A stretch of 64,000 nt of DNA from Pelagibacteraceae bacterium AG-333-C14 (GCA_003282485.1 QBZD01000001.1:143105-207104); one strand, 5' to 3'. Counted from the first letter of the stretch, positions 44,525 to 53,647 are shown. Notes: generated by a model not told the origin, from the letters alone. Program-made: numbers and translations.

Positions 44525-45757
44525 ATGTCACAGCTAAAATATGAAAATAATATTCTTAGATTTGAGAATATTGATATTGATGAAATTGCTAAAACGCATC
44601 AAACACCATTTTATTGTTACAGTAAAAACATGCTTACTAATAACTTTAATAATTTTAATAATGTATTTTTAGATCTTAATTATAAGATTTGCTTTTCTTT
44701 AAAATCAAACTCTAATCTAACACTACTAAGAATCTTGGCTTCATTAGGCGCTGGTGCTGATGTGGTGTCCGAATGGGAATTCAAAAAGGCAATTGAAGCC
44801 GGAATACCAGCTGAGAAAATAGTATTTTCTGGTATTGGGAAAAACGAAAATGAAATCAGGTATGCAATTGCTAATAATTGCTTTCAAATTAATGTAGAGT
44901 CTTTAGCGGAGTTAAAAAAAATTAATCAGATAGCTAAAGATTTAGGTAAAGTTCAAAATATTGGGATTAGAATAAATCCTGATGTACAGTCTGATACACA
45001 CGAAAAAATAACAACCGGGAGTCTAGAAAATAAATTTGGAATATCTGTAAATGAAACTTTAGATATATTTAACAGAATAAATGAATTTTCCTCTCTTTCA
45101 ATTACATCAATTGCATTTCACATTGGCAGCAATATAAAAGACTTAAACCCATTTAAACATTCTTTTGAAGTTGCAAAACATTTAATTGATAAAATACAAT
45201 TGAATTATGAGACCCTGAAAACTATAGATGTTGGAGGAGGTATCAGTCCCGAAGATAGAAATTTTACCTTCGAGGATTATTATAACTTATTGATTACATA
45301 TTTTGGTAAAGATAAATTTAATTTTATATTTGAACCTGGAAGATTGATTGCCGCTGATGCAGGAATACTTGTATCAAAAGTTCTTTATAACAAAATAACT
45401 GAAGGTAAAAAGTTTATTATCATTGATGCTGGTATGAATGATATGATGAGGCCTGCTTTATACGATGCAGAACATGAAATTTTAACTTCTAAATTAAATA
45501 ATTCTGATCACAACATTGAAACAGAAATAGTTGGCCCAATATGTGAAACTTCTGACAAATTTATAAAAACTGACAAATTTGCTAATATAGAAGATGGAGA
45601 TTATGTAGTTATAAAAAATGTCGGGGCTTATGGATCAACAATGAGCTCAAATTATAATGCTAGACCATTTATTGAAGAATTATTAATTGATAAAGAGGAA
45701 ATTCAAATAATAAGAAAAAAACAATCATTTGGTGACTTTATAAAGAATGAACTTTAA
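44525..45757 (+). CDS. lysA: Diaminopimelate decarboxylase
   Basis: PLP enzyme decarboxylating meso-diaminopimelate to lysine. Fold-III signatures: CFSLKSNSNLTLLRIL with the PLP lysine, SLENKFGISVNET, IAFHIGSNI, DVGGGIS, FIFEPGRLIAADAG and the active-site cysteine in GPICETSDK. 410 residues is normal. Third gene of the argH-lipoprotein-lysA run; it overlaps the convergent zinc-ribbon gene by 4 nt. Confidence 0.96.
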   Translation: MSQLKYENNILRFENIDIDEIAKTHQTPFYCYSKNMLTNNFNNFNNVFLDLNYKICFSLKSNSNLTLLRILASLGAGADVVSEWEFKKAIEAGIPAEKIVFSGIGKNENEIRYAIANNCFQINVESLAELKKINQIAKDLGKVQNIGIRINPDVQSDTHEKITTGSLENKFGISVNETLDIFNRINEFSSLSITSIAFHIGSNIKDLNPFKHSFEVAKHLIDKIQLNYETLKTIDVGGGISPEDRNFTFEDYYNLLITYFGKDKFNFIFEPGRLIAADAGILVSKVLYNKITEGKKFIIIDAGMNDMMRPALYDAEHEILTSKLNNSDHNIETEIVGPICETSDKFIKTDKFANIEDGDYVVIKNVGAYGSTMSSNYNARPFIEELLIDKEEIQIIRKKQSFGDFIKNEL

Positions 45758-46140
45758 TTATTAAATAATTCAGCTATTTGATTTACTGCCATCCCAATAA
45801 AGTTATTTATTGATTGACTTACGGCAAAAGCATCAATTTCGATATTATCAATTATCAAATTCCCAAAGATAAATATAACGGGCAAAATCAAAACCAAAAA
45901 TGGAAGCGGTATATTTTTCTGTTTTTTGTAGACAACCGGTAGGTTCTGATCTGAAAGACTCTCTCTTATAATTTTTTCATTACTAATCTCATTTATTAGT
46001 AGTTTCTTCTCAGCTTCATATGCCTTATTTTCAAAATACCATGAATGATTGCACCTAGTGCATTTAACTTGTCGACCATGACCGACGTCATCGATATTTA
46101 CTACATAACGAGCTGAACACGAGGGGCATGAAATAATCAT
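45754..46140 (-). CDS. MJ0042-type zinc-ribbon membrane protein
   Basis: 128 residues: an N-terminal MJ0042 zinc ribbon (MIISCPSCSARYVV and VKCTRCNHSW, two CxxC pairs) and one central membrane helix (about 80-96), then a short C-terminal tail. Family function is unknown. In most alphaproteobacteria ftsE-ftsX start divergently from this gene; here the space leads straight to the YdcF-like gene, 55 bp away. Confidence 0.87.
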   Translation of the reverse strand: MIISCPSCSARYVVNIDDVGHGRQVKCTRCNHSWYFENKAYEAEKKLLINEISNEKIIRESLSDQNLPVVYKKQKNIPLPFLVLILPVIFIFGNLIIDNIEIDAFAVSQSINNFIGMAVNQIAELFNN

Positions 46141-46195
46141 AAAATATGTTAGTTTGTATTTATATTTAAAATATTATTAGTGTAACTTATTTAAC

Positions 46196-46777
46196 ATGTT
46201 AAATGTACAAAAATTGTATTACTTTTTCTTGTTCGTATTGTCTTTATTAATACTAGTTTTAATCCATTTTAATATTTTCTTCTCCAAAGTTAAAAATTCA
46301 AATATTGAAAATCACATTAAAACCAAGATCGATAGTGTTGTTGTTTTAACAGGTGACAAATTCAGAATTGTTAAAGGTTTAGAGTTATTAAGTCAAAATC
46401 CTGACAGCAAACTTCTTCTTTCTGGCGTTAATAAAGATATTCCTCCTGTAGAAATAGAAAATGCTTTTCCTAAATACAAAAAACTATTTGTCTGCTGTAT
46501 TGAGATTGAATCAATCTCAGAGAATACCTTTGAAAATATAAGAGAAACCTTCCTATGGATTAGAAATAATGGATACCGAAATACTACTATTGTTACATCA
46601 GATTACCACTTGCCTCGGGTAAAACTGGAGTCAAAAAGACTTATAAATAGTGAGAATATCTATTATGTACCTACAAAAAATGTCAGTGAAGAGCGATTTA
46701 GTCGAATGAAAAAATTAGTGATAGAATATATCAAATATTTAAGAACTTATATAAGTTTAAGTATAGGACTTTATTAA
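46196..46777 (+). CDS. YdcF/ElyC-family DUF218 protein
   Basis: 193 residues with an N-terminal membrane helix (about 9-30) and a DUF218 domain: DSVVVLTGDKFRIVKGLELL, KLLLSGVNKD, SENTFENIRETFLWI and TTIVTSDYHLPRVKLE. ElyC and SanA relatives affect envelope integrity and enterobacterial/peptidoglycan lipid-carrier use. Overlaps plsC by one base, so the two are coupled. Confidence 0.87.
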   Translation: MLNVQKLYYFFLFVLSLLILVLIHFNIFFSKVKNSNIENHIKTKIDSVVVLTGDKFRIVKGLELLSQNPDSKLLLSGVNKDIPPVEIENAFPKYKKLFVCCIEIESISENTFENIRETFLWIRNNGYRNTTIVTSDYHLPRVKLESKRLINSENIYYVPTKNVSEERFSRMKKLVIEYIKYLRTYISLSIGLY

Positions 46778-47511
46778 TGATCTACATAAATTCTTTTTTA
46801 GCTAACCTTGCTTTCTATATCGTGTTGATTGCATGCTGCCTATTCGCACCAATACTTTATTTTCTACCCAAAAAACATATGTTGGGAATAATCCACTTTC
46901 AATCAATTCACACGCGACTAAGTTTAAAAATATTTGCTAATCTTGAAATTGAATATCGAGGTCTTGAAAACGTACCCAAAGAAAGAAAATATTTAATTGC
47001 CGCCAAACATCAATCATTAGCCGAAGCAATATTTTTAAATGATGCGATTAAAACTCCTTCTATAATTGCAAAAAAACAGCTTTTATTTATTCCAATTGTC
47101 GGACTATGTTTCAAAAAAGCCAATTTTATATATGTGGATAGGCGAAAAGGGGAAACAAATATTCAAGCAATGGTAAATTCTGCAAAAAGAAGCATGGATA
47201 CTGACCCGCGACCACTTTTAATTTTTCCTGAAGGGACAAGAACTCCAGTAGGAGTAAAGCGACCCTATAAGTATGGTGTTACGGCACTTTACGATGGCTT
47301 AAATATTCCTTGTCTTCCAGTTGCAATAAATTGTGGTTACTTTTGGTCACGAAGAAGATTTCTTAGATATCCTGGAAAAATGGTCATTGAGTTTCTAAAA
47401 CCAATTGAACCAGGGTTAGAAAAAGAGGTATTCACTAAAAAACTGTATGACGTAATAGAAGATAAATCAGACGCGTTGCTGTCTGAAGCTGAGATTAATT
47501 TTCCCAAATGA
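46777..47511 (+). CDS. plsC: 1-acyl-sn-glycerol-3-phosphate acyltransferase
   Basis: Makes phosphatidic acid by acylating lysophosphatidate at the inner membrane. One hydrophobic N-terminal segment (about 8-30), acyltransferase block I as AAKHQSLAEA (HX4E rather than HX4D, a form I recall from other alphaproteobacteria), KANFIYVDRRKGE and block III FPEGTRTPVG. 244 residues is normal. It overlaps the DUF2125 gene by 4 nt. Confidence 0.92.
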   Translation: MIYINSFLANLAFYIVLIACCLFAPILYFLPKKHMLGIIHFQSIHTRLSLKIFANLEIEYRGLENVPKERKYLIAAKHQSLAEAIFLNDAIKTPSIIAKKQLLFIPIVGLCFKKANFIYVDRRKGETNIQAMVNSAKRSMDTDPRPLLIFPEGTRTPVGVKRPYKYGVTALYDGLNIPCLPVAINCGYFWSRRRFLRYPGKMVIEFLKPIEPGLEKEVFTKKLYDVIEDKSDALLSEAEINFPK

Positions 47512-48245
47512 AGAGTGTCTATTTTAAGAGAATAATCTTCTTTATTTTTGCTGTTTTGCTGATCTACTCAGCATATTGGCTTTTCATATCATTTCAATTT
47601 AAAACCCAAATAAAAAATAACTTAGACTATATAAATAGTAATTACAGCAACATAAAAGTATCAGGTTACCCATATAGAATGAGTGCTCTGATCAATGACC
47701 TCAGCTTAAGTAATTTCGAAAATAATTTTTTATCAAATATTAATTTTTATGACGTCAGAATTGATATGAACCCATTTCAAATAGATACTTTATATTTAAG
47801 AAGTAATCAGGTTCAAGGTTTAGAAGGAGCCAATAGCACAGAAAGTCTTTTTAATTTTAAAAACCTTCAGGGAAAGATAGTTTTAAGTGAAGGTATGATT
47901 ATAAAACTTTTATTAATATCTGATTACCTAGATTTGAATTATCATGAATATAATATTGGCAAAATCAGCCAAACTGTTATGAAAATAAATTTAGACAACC
48001 AGTCAATTTATCAAATTAATTTTTCAGCTATTGCAAACGATCTCCTTAACTCATATTTAGGAAAAACCAAGATAAGTCTTAATGGTGAGATTTCGTCGAT
48101 TACGAATGATGGAGTTTTACAGATCGATATTATAGAAAATGAGAATCAAAATAAATTATTTAGCGCACCATTAACTATTAATAATGGGAAAGTGTCATTG
48201 TTGTTTGTGCCTTTATTAGATTTGAAGGACTTATCTTTTTTTTGA
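47508..48245 (+). CDS. DUF2125 membrane-anchored protein
   Basis: 245 residues with an N-terminal membrane anchor (about 8-28) and a beta-rich periplasmic domain. The ISGYPYRMSALI-type block (here VSGYPYRMSALINDLSLSN) is the DUF2125 hallmark in alphaproteobacteria. Function unknown; coupling with plsC suggests an envelope-lipid role. Relatives are often longer (over 300 residues), so this is a reduced form. Overlaps convergent tyrA by 15 nt. Confidence 0.82.
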   Translation: MKSVYFKRIIFFIFAVLLIYSAYWLFISFQFKTQIKNNLDYINSNYSNIKVSGYPYRMSALINDLSLSNFENNFLSNINFYDVRIDMNPFQIDTLYLRSNQVQGLEGANSTESLFNFKNLQGKIVLSEGMIIKLLLISDYLDLNYHEYNIGKISQTVMKINLDNQSIYQINFSAIANDLLNSYLGKTKISLNGEISSITNDGVLQIDIIENENQNKLFSAPLTINNGKVSLLFVPLLDLKDLSFF

Positions 48246-49157
48246 CCTACCAAAATCGGCATCTACCGTATCTTGTCCTGCTGATATTATTTTATCACGA
48301 ACTTTTCTTGTTTTTGAAAAGAGCTTGTGTAAACTTTTACCGTCTTCCCAGCGAATTGATTTTTGCAAAGCGCTTAAATCCTCTGTAAATCTACTAATCA
48401 TCTCCAATACAGCTTCCTTGTTATTAAGAAATATATCTCTCCACATCGTTGGATCAGATGACGCAATTCTAGTAAAATCTCTGAAACCACTTGCACTGTA
48501 CTTTATAATATCAGACTTTGTTACACTCTCGAGATCTGCAGCGGTGGATACAATATTGTAAGCAATTAAGTGAGGTAAATGAGAAGTGATTGCCATTACT
48601 CTATCATGTCTTTGAGGAGACATTATCTCAACATTGCTTCCTAATGATTTCCAAAGATTTTTAACTTTATTAATATGACTTTTTTTATTGTTTTTGAGTG
48701 GAGTAATTATACACCACCTGTCATTAAATAATTCTGCAAACCCAGCACTTGGACCACTTTTTTCTGTTCCCGCTATGGGGTGAGCAGGTATAAATATATC
48801 ATCATTAATTAAGAGAGGAATAATTTCATTAATAGTTTTTTCTTTTGCAGAACCAACATCTGAAATAATCGTGCCTTTTGATATGTGAGGTATAATTTTT
48901 TTTATTATATTTGCGTAACTACTTAAAGGAGTGCAAACTATAATTAGATCTGACCCTCTTACAGAGTCTTCTAATTTATTGCTCACCTTATCAACTAACT
49001 TGAGTCTTTTAGATGTATTTCTGGTTTTATGCGATCTAGAGTAGCCTACTGTTCTTGACGAGATTTTACTTTTCCTAATAGACAATGCCAATGATGAACC
49101 AATCAAGCCTAACCCAATGATAGAAATTTGGTTAAATAGTTTTTTATTATTTGTCAT
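48231..49157 (-). CDS. tyrA: Prephenate/arogenate dehydrogenase
   Basis: NAD(P)-dependent oxidative decarboxylation in tyrosine synthesis. Rossmann motif IIGLGLIGSSLALSI, VCTPLSSYANII, DVGSAKEKTI and the conserved PAHPIAGTEKSGP with HLPHLIAYNIV are visible; 308 residues, no ACT domain. The start overlaps the hisC stop by 4 nt. Alphaproteobacterial enzymes are often called cyclohexadienyl dehydrogenase; prephenate versus arogenate preference is open. Confidence 0.93.
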   Translation of the reverse strand: MTNNKKLFNQISIIGLGLIGSSLALSIRKSKISSRTVGYSRSHKTRNTSKRLKLVDKVSNKLEDSVRGSDLIIVCTPLSSYANIIKKIIPHISKGTIISDVGSAKEKTINEIIPLLINDDIFIPAHPIAGTEKSGPSAGFAELFNDRWCIITPLKNNKKSHINKVKNLWKSLGSNVEIMSPQRHDRVMAITSHLPHLIAYNIVSTAADLESVTKSDIIKYSASGFRDFTRIASSDPTMWRDIFLNNKEAVLEMISRFTEDLSALQKSIRWEDGKSLHKLFSKTRKVRDKIISAGQDTVDADFGRSKKR

Positions 49158-50212
49158 TTATAAAAATCTTTAAATGCCTTAAGGACTTTTTTATTTTCGT
49201 TTGCAGTACCAATTGAAACCCTTATACAAGTTGGTAAATTATATTTTTCCATTAACCTAATAATGATTGATTTGGATAAAAGATACTTATTTAGCTTAAA
49301 TACTGAATTTCCTACATCTATAAGTAAAAAATTAGCTCTACTGTCATAAACTTTTATAGGTAGTTTACTTAATTCTTTATTCATAGTTTTAAGCCATGAC
49401 ATATTATGTTTTTTTGAATTATTTGTATATTTTCTATCCTTCAATGCTTGAATTCCTGCAGCTTGTGCCAAATGATTCACATTAAATGGCCCTCTGACTT
49501 TGTTCATAGAACTAATAATATTACTGTGAGCATAACACCAGCCTAGTCTAAGGGAAGCTAGTCCATATATTTTAGAAAACGTACGTGTAACAATTACATT
49601 CTTGTTTTTTTTTGCAAACTCAAGGCCATTTGAGTAATCATTATCAGTCATATACTCGGCGTACGCTGCATCAATTATAATCATTACTTTTTTTGGAACT
49701 TTATTGATAAGTGTTGTGAGATCTTTTTTTGACAAATAAAAACCCGTTGGATTATTAGGCTGAGCAATAAAAATAATCTTTGTTTTTTTTGTAATTGATT
49801 TTAATAAACTTTCTAAATCTACTCGAAGATTTTTTGTTGCTGATCTTTTAATAACTCCACCACTTATTTTGGAATAGATTTCAAACATTAAAAAGCTATG
49901 CTTTGGAATAATAACCTCATCACCTTTGTTTAAAAATAGCTGACACGCAATACCAAGTATCTCATCTGAACCGTTTCCAACAAAAAGATTGCTATTCTTT
50001 AATTTAAAACTTTTAGAGATAGCTTCCTTTAACTCGATACAATTACCGTCAGGATACTTATTTGTCCTAAGTCGGCTTTCTGAAATAGCTTTCTTTACTT
50101 TAATACTGGGTCCAAAAGGTGACTCATTAGAAGACACTTTAACTACATTTTTTTTACCTGGAATTGATGAAATTCCACCTTCATAGATATTAATATTTTT
50201 TAAATTTTTCAT
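49154..50212 (-). CDS. hisC: Histidinol-phosphate / aromatic aminotransferase
   Basis: Class I/II PLP aminotransferase, 352 residues: KVSSNESPFGPS, GNGSDEILGIACQLFL, QPNNPTGFYLS, IIDAAYAEY, PLP lysine in RTFSKIYGLASLRLGW. HisC transaminates imidazole-acetol phosphate; the 4-nt coupling with tyrA suggests it also aminates prephenate or 4-hydroxyphenylpyruvate, a dual role known for this family in alphaproteobacteria. First gene of the pair, divergent from the SAM-II/metX leader. Confidence 0.92.
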   Translation of the reverse strand: MKNLKNINIYEGGISSIPGKKNVVKVSSNESPFGPSIKVKKAISESRLRTNKYPDGNCIELKEAISKSFKLKNSNLFVGNGSDEILGIACQLFLNKGDEVIIPKHSFLMFEIYSKISGGVIKRSATKNLRVDLESLLKSITKKTKIIFIAQPNNPTGFYLSKKDLTTLINKVPKKVMIIIDAAYAEYMTDNDYSNGLEFAKKNKNVIVTRTFSKIYGLASLRLGWCYAHSNIISSMNKVRGPFNVNHLAQAAGIQALKDRKYTNNSKKHNMSWLKTMNKELSKLPIKVYDSRANFLLIDVGNSVFKLNKYLLSKSIIIRLMEKYNLPTCIRVSIGTANENKKVLKAFKDFYK

Positions 50213-50285
50213 ATAATAATTGGGTATAAATAGGTGAATATTGTTTATTTTGAAAGAAAATCTTTGAAATATTTAATCTTCTAAT

Positions 50286-50312
50286 TTGACATTACTGATT
50301 TGAATATATAAT
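50286..50312 (+). promoter_or_regulatory. Promoter of the metX riboswitch leader
   Basis: Consensus -35 TTGACA (50286-50291) and consensus -10 TATAAT (50307-50312) with a 15-nt spacer; a 17-nt spacing to TAATAC (50309-50314) is also possible. A start near 50319 places the first transcribed bases just before the P1 stem of the SAM-II aptamer, which supports the assignment. Confidence 0.7.
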
Positions 50313-50319
50313 ACAGTGA

Positions 50320-50371
50320 CTGCGCCGATTTGAGCACAGCTTGCGGGCGCTGTAAAAATGCAGCTAAAGAG
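50320..50371 (+). ncRNA. SAM-II riboswitch aptamer upstream of metX
   Basis: Matches the SAM-II (metA motif) pseudoknot consensus as I remember it. P1 GCGCC (50322-50326) pairs with GGCGC (50346-50350); the L1 GATTTGAGC follows P1; P2 AGC-T-TGC (50338-50344) pairs with GCAGCT (50360-50365); and the diagnostic 3' segment ATGCAGCTAAAGAGG is present. SAM-II binds S-adenosylmethionine and lowers expression of methionine genes, in keeping with metX directly downstream. Confidence 0.9.
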
Positions 50372-50377
50372 GTATAT

Positions 50378-50413
50378 AAACCACCAAACTTAGTTGTTAG
50401 GTGGTTTTTTTTT
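50378..50413 (+). terminator. Intrinsic terminator in the metX leader (riboswitch expression platform)
   Basis: Stem AAACCACC (50378-50385) and GGTGGTTT (50400-50407), loop of 14 nt (50386-50399), and a run of nine T (50405-50413). It lies between the SAM-II aptamer and the metX start, so it can switch transcription. Loop bases CTTAGTTG (50389-50396) are complementary to CAGCTAAAG (50361-50369) of the aptamer's P2 strand, a candidate antiterminator pairing. Confidence 0.85.
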
Positions 50414-50425
50414 GGATTAAACAAA

Positions 50426-51541
50426 ATGAATGAAAATAAAATAGTAGATTTAGCAACAGAACAGGCCCTTGTACTGGATTGTGGTAAATCACTGAAAAGC
50501 TTTAAAACAGCTTATACAACATACGGCAAATTAAATGATGCCAAAGATAATGCTATTTTGATTTGCCATGCTCTTACTGGTGATCAGTATGTTGCGAGCA
50601 ATCACCCAATTACAAAAAAAGAAGGATGGTGGTCATATATTGTTGGTCCTGAAAAGCCTATTGATACAAATAAATTTTTTGTAGTCTGTCCAAATGTCAT
50701 TGGTGGCTGCATGGGGTCAACTGGTCCAAAAGAAATAAATTCAGAAACTGGTAAAGTATATGGTACAGATTTTCCAGTTATTACAATTGCTGATATGGTG
50801 AGAGCTCAAAAGCTCCTTATTGACTATTTAGGTATTGAAAAAATTTTTTGTGTGACTGGTGGTTCGATGGGGGGAATGCTAGTTCTTGAATGGCTATCAA
50901 AATTTCCTGAGATGGTTCATTCTGCTATTCCGATCGCAACCGCAACAAACCATTCAGCACAAAATATTGCATTAAATGAACTTGCTAGACAATCTATTAT
51001 GGCTGATCCAAATTGGAATTCAGGTAACTATTATAATTCTGACAATAAACCTCTAAAGGGTCTTTCAGTTGCGAGAATGGCCGCACACATCTCGTATCTG
51101 TCTAAAGACGCTTTGCACAGTAAGTTTGGAAGAAATCTGCAAGATAAGAGTAGTTTAGATTATTCTTTTGATGCCGATTTCCAAATTGAAAGTTATTTAA
51201 GGCACCAAGGATTTACATTTGTAGACCGCTTCGACGCCAATAGTTATTTATATATAACTCGTGCAATGGATTATTTTGATGTTTCGTCAAGTAATGATGG
51301 ATCGCTAATTGAATCATTCAAAAATACTGTCTCAAAAGTTCTATGTATTTCTTTTACAAGCGATTGGCTTTACCCAACCTCAGAGAATAAAAAAATTGTA
51401 AAAGTATTTAATACTCTAGGAATAAATGTAAGTTTTATTGAGATTGAAACTGATGGTGGACATGATTCATTCCTACTTGAAGAACCAAAGCTTTTTGAAG
51501 CTATGCAAGGATTTATTAAATCAACTTATGAAAATTTATGA
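50426..51541 (+). CDS. metX: Homoserine O-acetyltransferase MetX
   Basis: Alpha/beta-hydrolase that acylates homoserine (acetyl- or succinyl-CoA) for methionine synthesis. Catalytic Ser in [14 protein letters not shown], Asp in [12 protein letters not shown] and His in [27 protein letters not shown] forms the oxyanion side. The open frame reaches back to a TTG at 50330, but that would translate the riboswitch and terminator; ATG 50426, with GGA about 9 nt upstream, gives the normal 371 residues ([20 protein letters not shown]). MetW overlaps the stop by 4 nt. Acetyl versus succinyl specificity cannot be read safely. Confidence 0.93.
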   Translation: MNENKIVDLATEQALVLDCGKSLKSFKTAYTTYGKLNDAKDNAILICHALTGDQYVASNHPITKKEGWWSYIVGPEKPIDTNKFFVVCPNVIGGCMGSTGPKEINSETGKVYGTDFPVITIADMVRAQKLLIDYLGIEKIFCVTGGSMGGMLVLEWLSKFPEMVHSAIPIATATNHSAQNIALNELARQSIMADPNWNSGNYYNSDNKPLKGLSVARMAAHISYLSKDALHSKFGRNLQDKSSLDYSFDADFQIESYLRHQGFTFVDRFDANSYLYITRAMDYFDVSSSNDGSLIESFKNTVSKVLCISFTSDWLYPTSENKKIVKVFNTLGINVSFIEIETDGGHDSFLLEEPKLFEAMQGFIKSTYENL

Positions 51542-52155
51542 GCTTAATTAATGAAAAAAAAGACTTCAAGATTATTGCTGATCTAATACCAGCTAAGTCA
51601 TCCGTAATTGATGTGGGCTGTAACGATGGTTCGTTACTAGAATTCTTAAAAGAAGAAAAAGACATTAATGGTAGAGGAATGGAGATTGACCAACAAAAAG
51701 TTCAACTCTGCCTTTCGAAAGGAATTTCAGTAATTGAAGGTGATGCTGATTTAGACTTATATGATTATCCAGATAATTTGTTTGATTACTCAATACTTAC
51801 TTACACCTTACAAGCGACAAAGAGTCCAAAAAATGTTTTGTCAGAATTGGTTAGAATTTCTAGTAAGGCAATAATTTCATTTCCTAATTTTGGTCATTGG
51901 AAAATTGCTACAAGCCTATTAATTAACAGAAAAATGCCCATCAGTGAAAAATTAAGTTACTCGTGGCATGAAACTCCCAATCTTCACTTTTGTACAATTA
52001 ATGATTTTATTGATTTGTGCGAAGAGGCAGGAATTAGAATCGAAAAACAAGCAAATTTAAAAACAAACAGGCTAAATAAATTTTATGGAAAAAATCTCTT
52101 GAATAGTTATTTTAATGAGGTTGGTTTATTTTTAGTTTCAAAGATAAAAAATTAA
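51538..52155 (+). CDS. metW: Methionine biosynthesis protein MetW
   Basis: 205-residue class I SAM-methyltransferase-like protein, regularly coupled to MetX and needed for its full activity in some bacteria. Seen: [15 protein letters not shown] (motif I), [23 protein letters not shown] (split), and the MetW-typical [21 protein letters not shown] and [17 protein letters not shown]. It shares the 4-nt ATGA overlap with metX and the riboswitch control. Confidence 0.93.
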   Translation: MSLINEKKDFKIIADLIPAKSSVIDVGCNDGSLLEFLKEEKDINGRGMEIDQQKVQLCLSKGISVIEGDADLDLYDYPDNLFDYSILTYTLQATKSPKNVLSELVRISSKAIISFPNFGHWKIATSLLINRKMPISEKLSYSWHETPNLHFCTINDFIDLCEEAGIRIEKQANLKTNRLNKFYGKNLLNSYFNEVGLFLVSKIKN

Positions 52156-52156
52156 T

Positions 52157-52915
52157 ATGTTTAAAACTCTAATTGTTAAGTGCCTATCTGATAATTATGC
52201 TTACGTATGCTACAATGAAAATAATGAAGCATTTGTAGTAGACCCATCTGAAGCTGGTCCTGTCATTGATTGCTTAGAAAAAAATAATTTAAAATTAAAA
52301 TATATTTTAAATACACATCACCATTTTGATCATGTTGGTGGAAATTATGAACTTAAAGAAAGATATAAATGTAATATTGTAGGCAGTGAAAAAGATAAAG
52401 ATAGAATTCCCGGAATCGATATTTTCCTTAAAGAGGGAGATAAGTGGCAGTTTGGCGATATAGAGTCTGAGATTTTTGAAATCTCAGGACACACAGTTGG
52501 TCATATTGCATTTTATTTTCATAGAGAGAAGTCTGTTTTTACCGGTGATACTCTATTTTCCCTTGGTTGTGGGAGACTTTTTGAGGGCACTCCTAAAATG
52601 ATGTGGGAGTCATTAAAAAAAATTAGGGATTTGCCAGATGAAACAAATATATATTGTGGACATGAATATACTTTAAGCAACGCCAAATTTATCTACTCAA
52701 TTATACCTAGCGAAGAGTTAAAGAGTAAAATTAATGAACTAGAAAACTTATATTCAAAAAATTTAGCTTCCATCCCCTCTACAATTCAGGAGGAAAAAAG
52801 ATTGAATATTTTTTTACAAGCTGACAATAATCAAATCAGCGAGGCTTTAGGTATTATAGAAGAGAGTCCTGAGAACGTATTTAGCCATATACGAAATCTT
52901 AAAGATAATTTTTAA
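52157..52915 (+). CDS. gloB: Hydroxyacylglutathione hydrolase (glyoxalase II)
   Basis: Metallo-beta-lactamase-fold enzyme hydrolysing S-lactoylglutathione to lactate and glutathione in methylglyoxal detoxification. Metal motif THHHFDHVGG, GHTVGHIAFYF, FTGDTLFSLGCGRLFEGT and IYCGHEYTLSNAKF are all present. 252 residues is normal. It follows metW by one base and ends overlapping convergent phaB by 4 nt. Confidence 0.95.
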   Translation: MFKTLIVKCLSDNYAYVCYNENNEAFVVDPSEAGPVIDCLEKNNLKLKYILNTHHHFDHVGGNYELKERYKCNIVGSEKDKDRIPGIDIFLKEGDKWQFGDIESEIFEISGHTVGHIAFYFHREKSVFTGDTLFSLGCGRLFEGTPKMMWESLKKIRDLPDETNIYCGHEYTLSNAKFIYSIIPSEELKSKINELENLYSKNLASIPSTIQEEKRLNIFLQADNNQISEALGIIEESPENVFSHIRNLKDNF

Positions 52916-53634
52916 GAGAAGTACTGGCCACCGTTTGCAGATATGGTCGAACCGGTTATAAATCCAGCATCATCGCTTGCAAGAAATGTCACAATTCTAG
53001 ACACTTCATCAACCGTGCCTAATCTACCAATTGGTATTTGTGCTAGAATTCCTTCCATTACTTTTTCTGGAGTGTCAGCAAGTAATTCAGTACTAATATA
53101 GCCTGGTGCAACAGCATTTACGGTTATGTTCTTTCTTGCTGTCTCCTGGGCAAGTGCTTTAGTAAAACCAATTACTCCTGCTTTTGCTGCACTATAATTC
53201 ACAACACCCATTTGACCCTTCTGCCCATTAATTGATGAGATTGAAATGATTCTTCCAAATCCTTTTTCTCTCATTCCATCTAATACGCATCTTGTCATAT
53301 AAAAAACTGAATCTAAATCAACTCTAATAACATCATCCCATTGCTCAATTGTCATTTTATGTGTCATTGCAGCTTTAGTAATGCCAGCATTGTTAACAAG
53401 AATGTCAACAGCTCCTAATTTTTCAACTACTTGTTTAACACCATCTTCACATGCAGCTGGGTCAGCTACATTCCATTTAAAGACCTCTACTCCATTTTCA
53501 GACGAAAATTTATCTGCAGCTTCAGAATTTGATCCATATGTTGCAGCAACTTTACATCCGCTGTTTTTTAGTGCTATGGATATTGCCGCACCAATTCCTC
53601 TTGTTCCGCCAGTTACTAATGCTACTTTTGTCAT
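52912..53634 (-). CDS. phaB: Acetoacetyl-CoA reductase
   Basis: Short-chain dehydrogenase reducing acetoacetyl-CoA to (R)-3-hydroxybutyryl-CoA with NADPH. TGGTRGIG cofactor motif, NNAGITKAAMTHKM, catalytic Ser-Tyr-Lys in SISSINGQKGQMGVVNYSAAK and ending TGSTISANGGQYF, the PhaB-type finish. FabG is the alternative, but position 13 nt after phaA and the PhaB-like ends favour PhaB. It supplies polyhydroxybutyrate or, through crotonyl-CoA, the ethylmalonyl-CoA pathway; no phaC is in the window. A clear AGGAGA precedes the start. Confidence 0.9.
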   Translation of the reverse strand: MTKVALVTGGTRGIGAAISIALKNSGCKVAATYGSNSEAADKFSSENGVEVFKWNVADPAACEDGVKQVVEKLGAVDILVNNAGITKAAMTHKMTIEQWDDVIRVDLDSVFYMTRCVLDGMREKGFGRIISISSINGQKGQMGVVNYSAAKAGVIGFTKALAQETARKNITVNAVAPGYISTELLADTPEKVMEGILAQIPIGRLGTVDEVSRIVTFLASDDAGFITGSTISANGGQYFS

Positions 53635-53647
53635 AATTTTCTCCTAT

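Noticed and set aside
50330-50425. In-frame N-terminal extension of metX from TTG 50330
   Set aside because: It would translate the SAM-II aptamer and the terminator, adds 32 residues unlike the family, and has no RBS; ATG 50426 gives the normal length.
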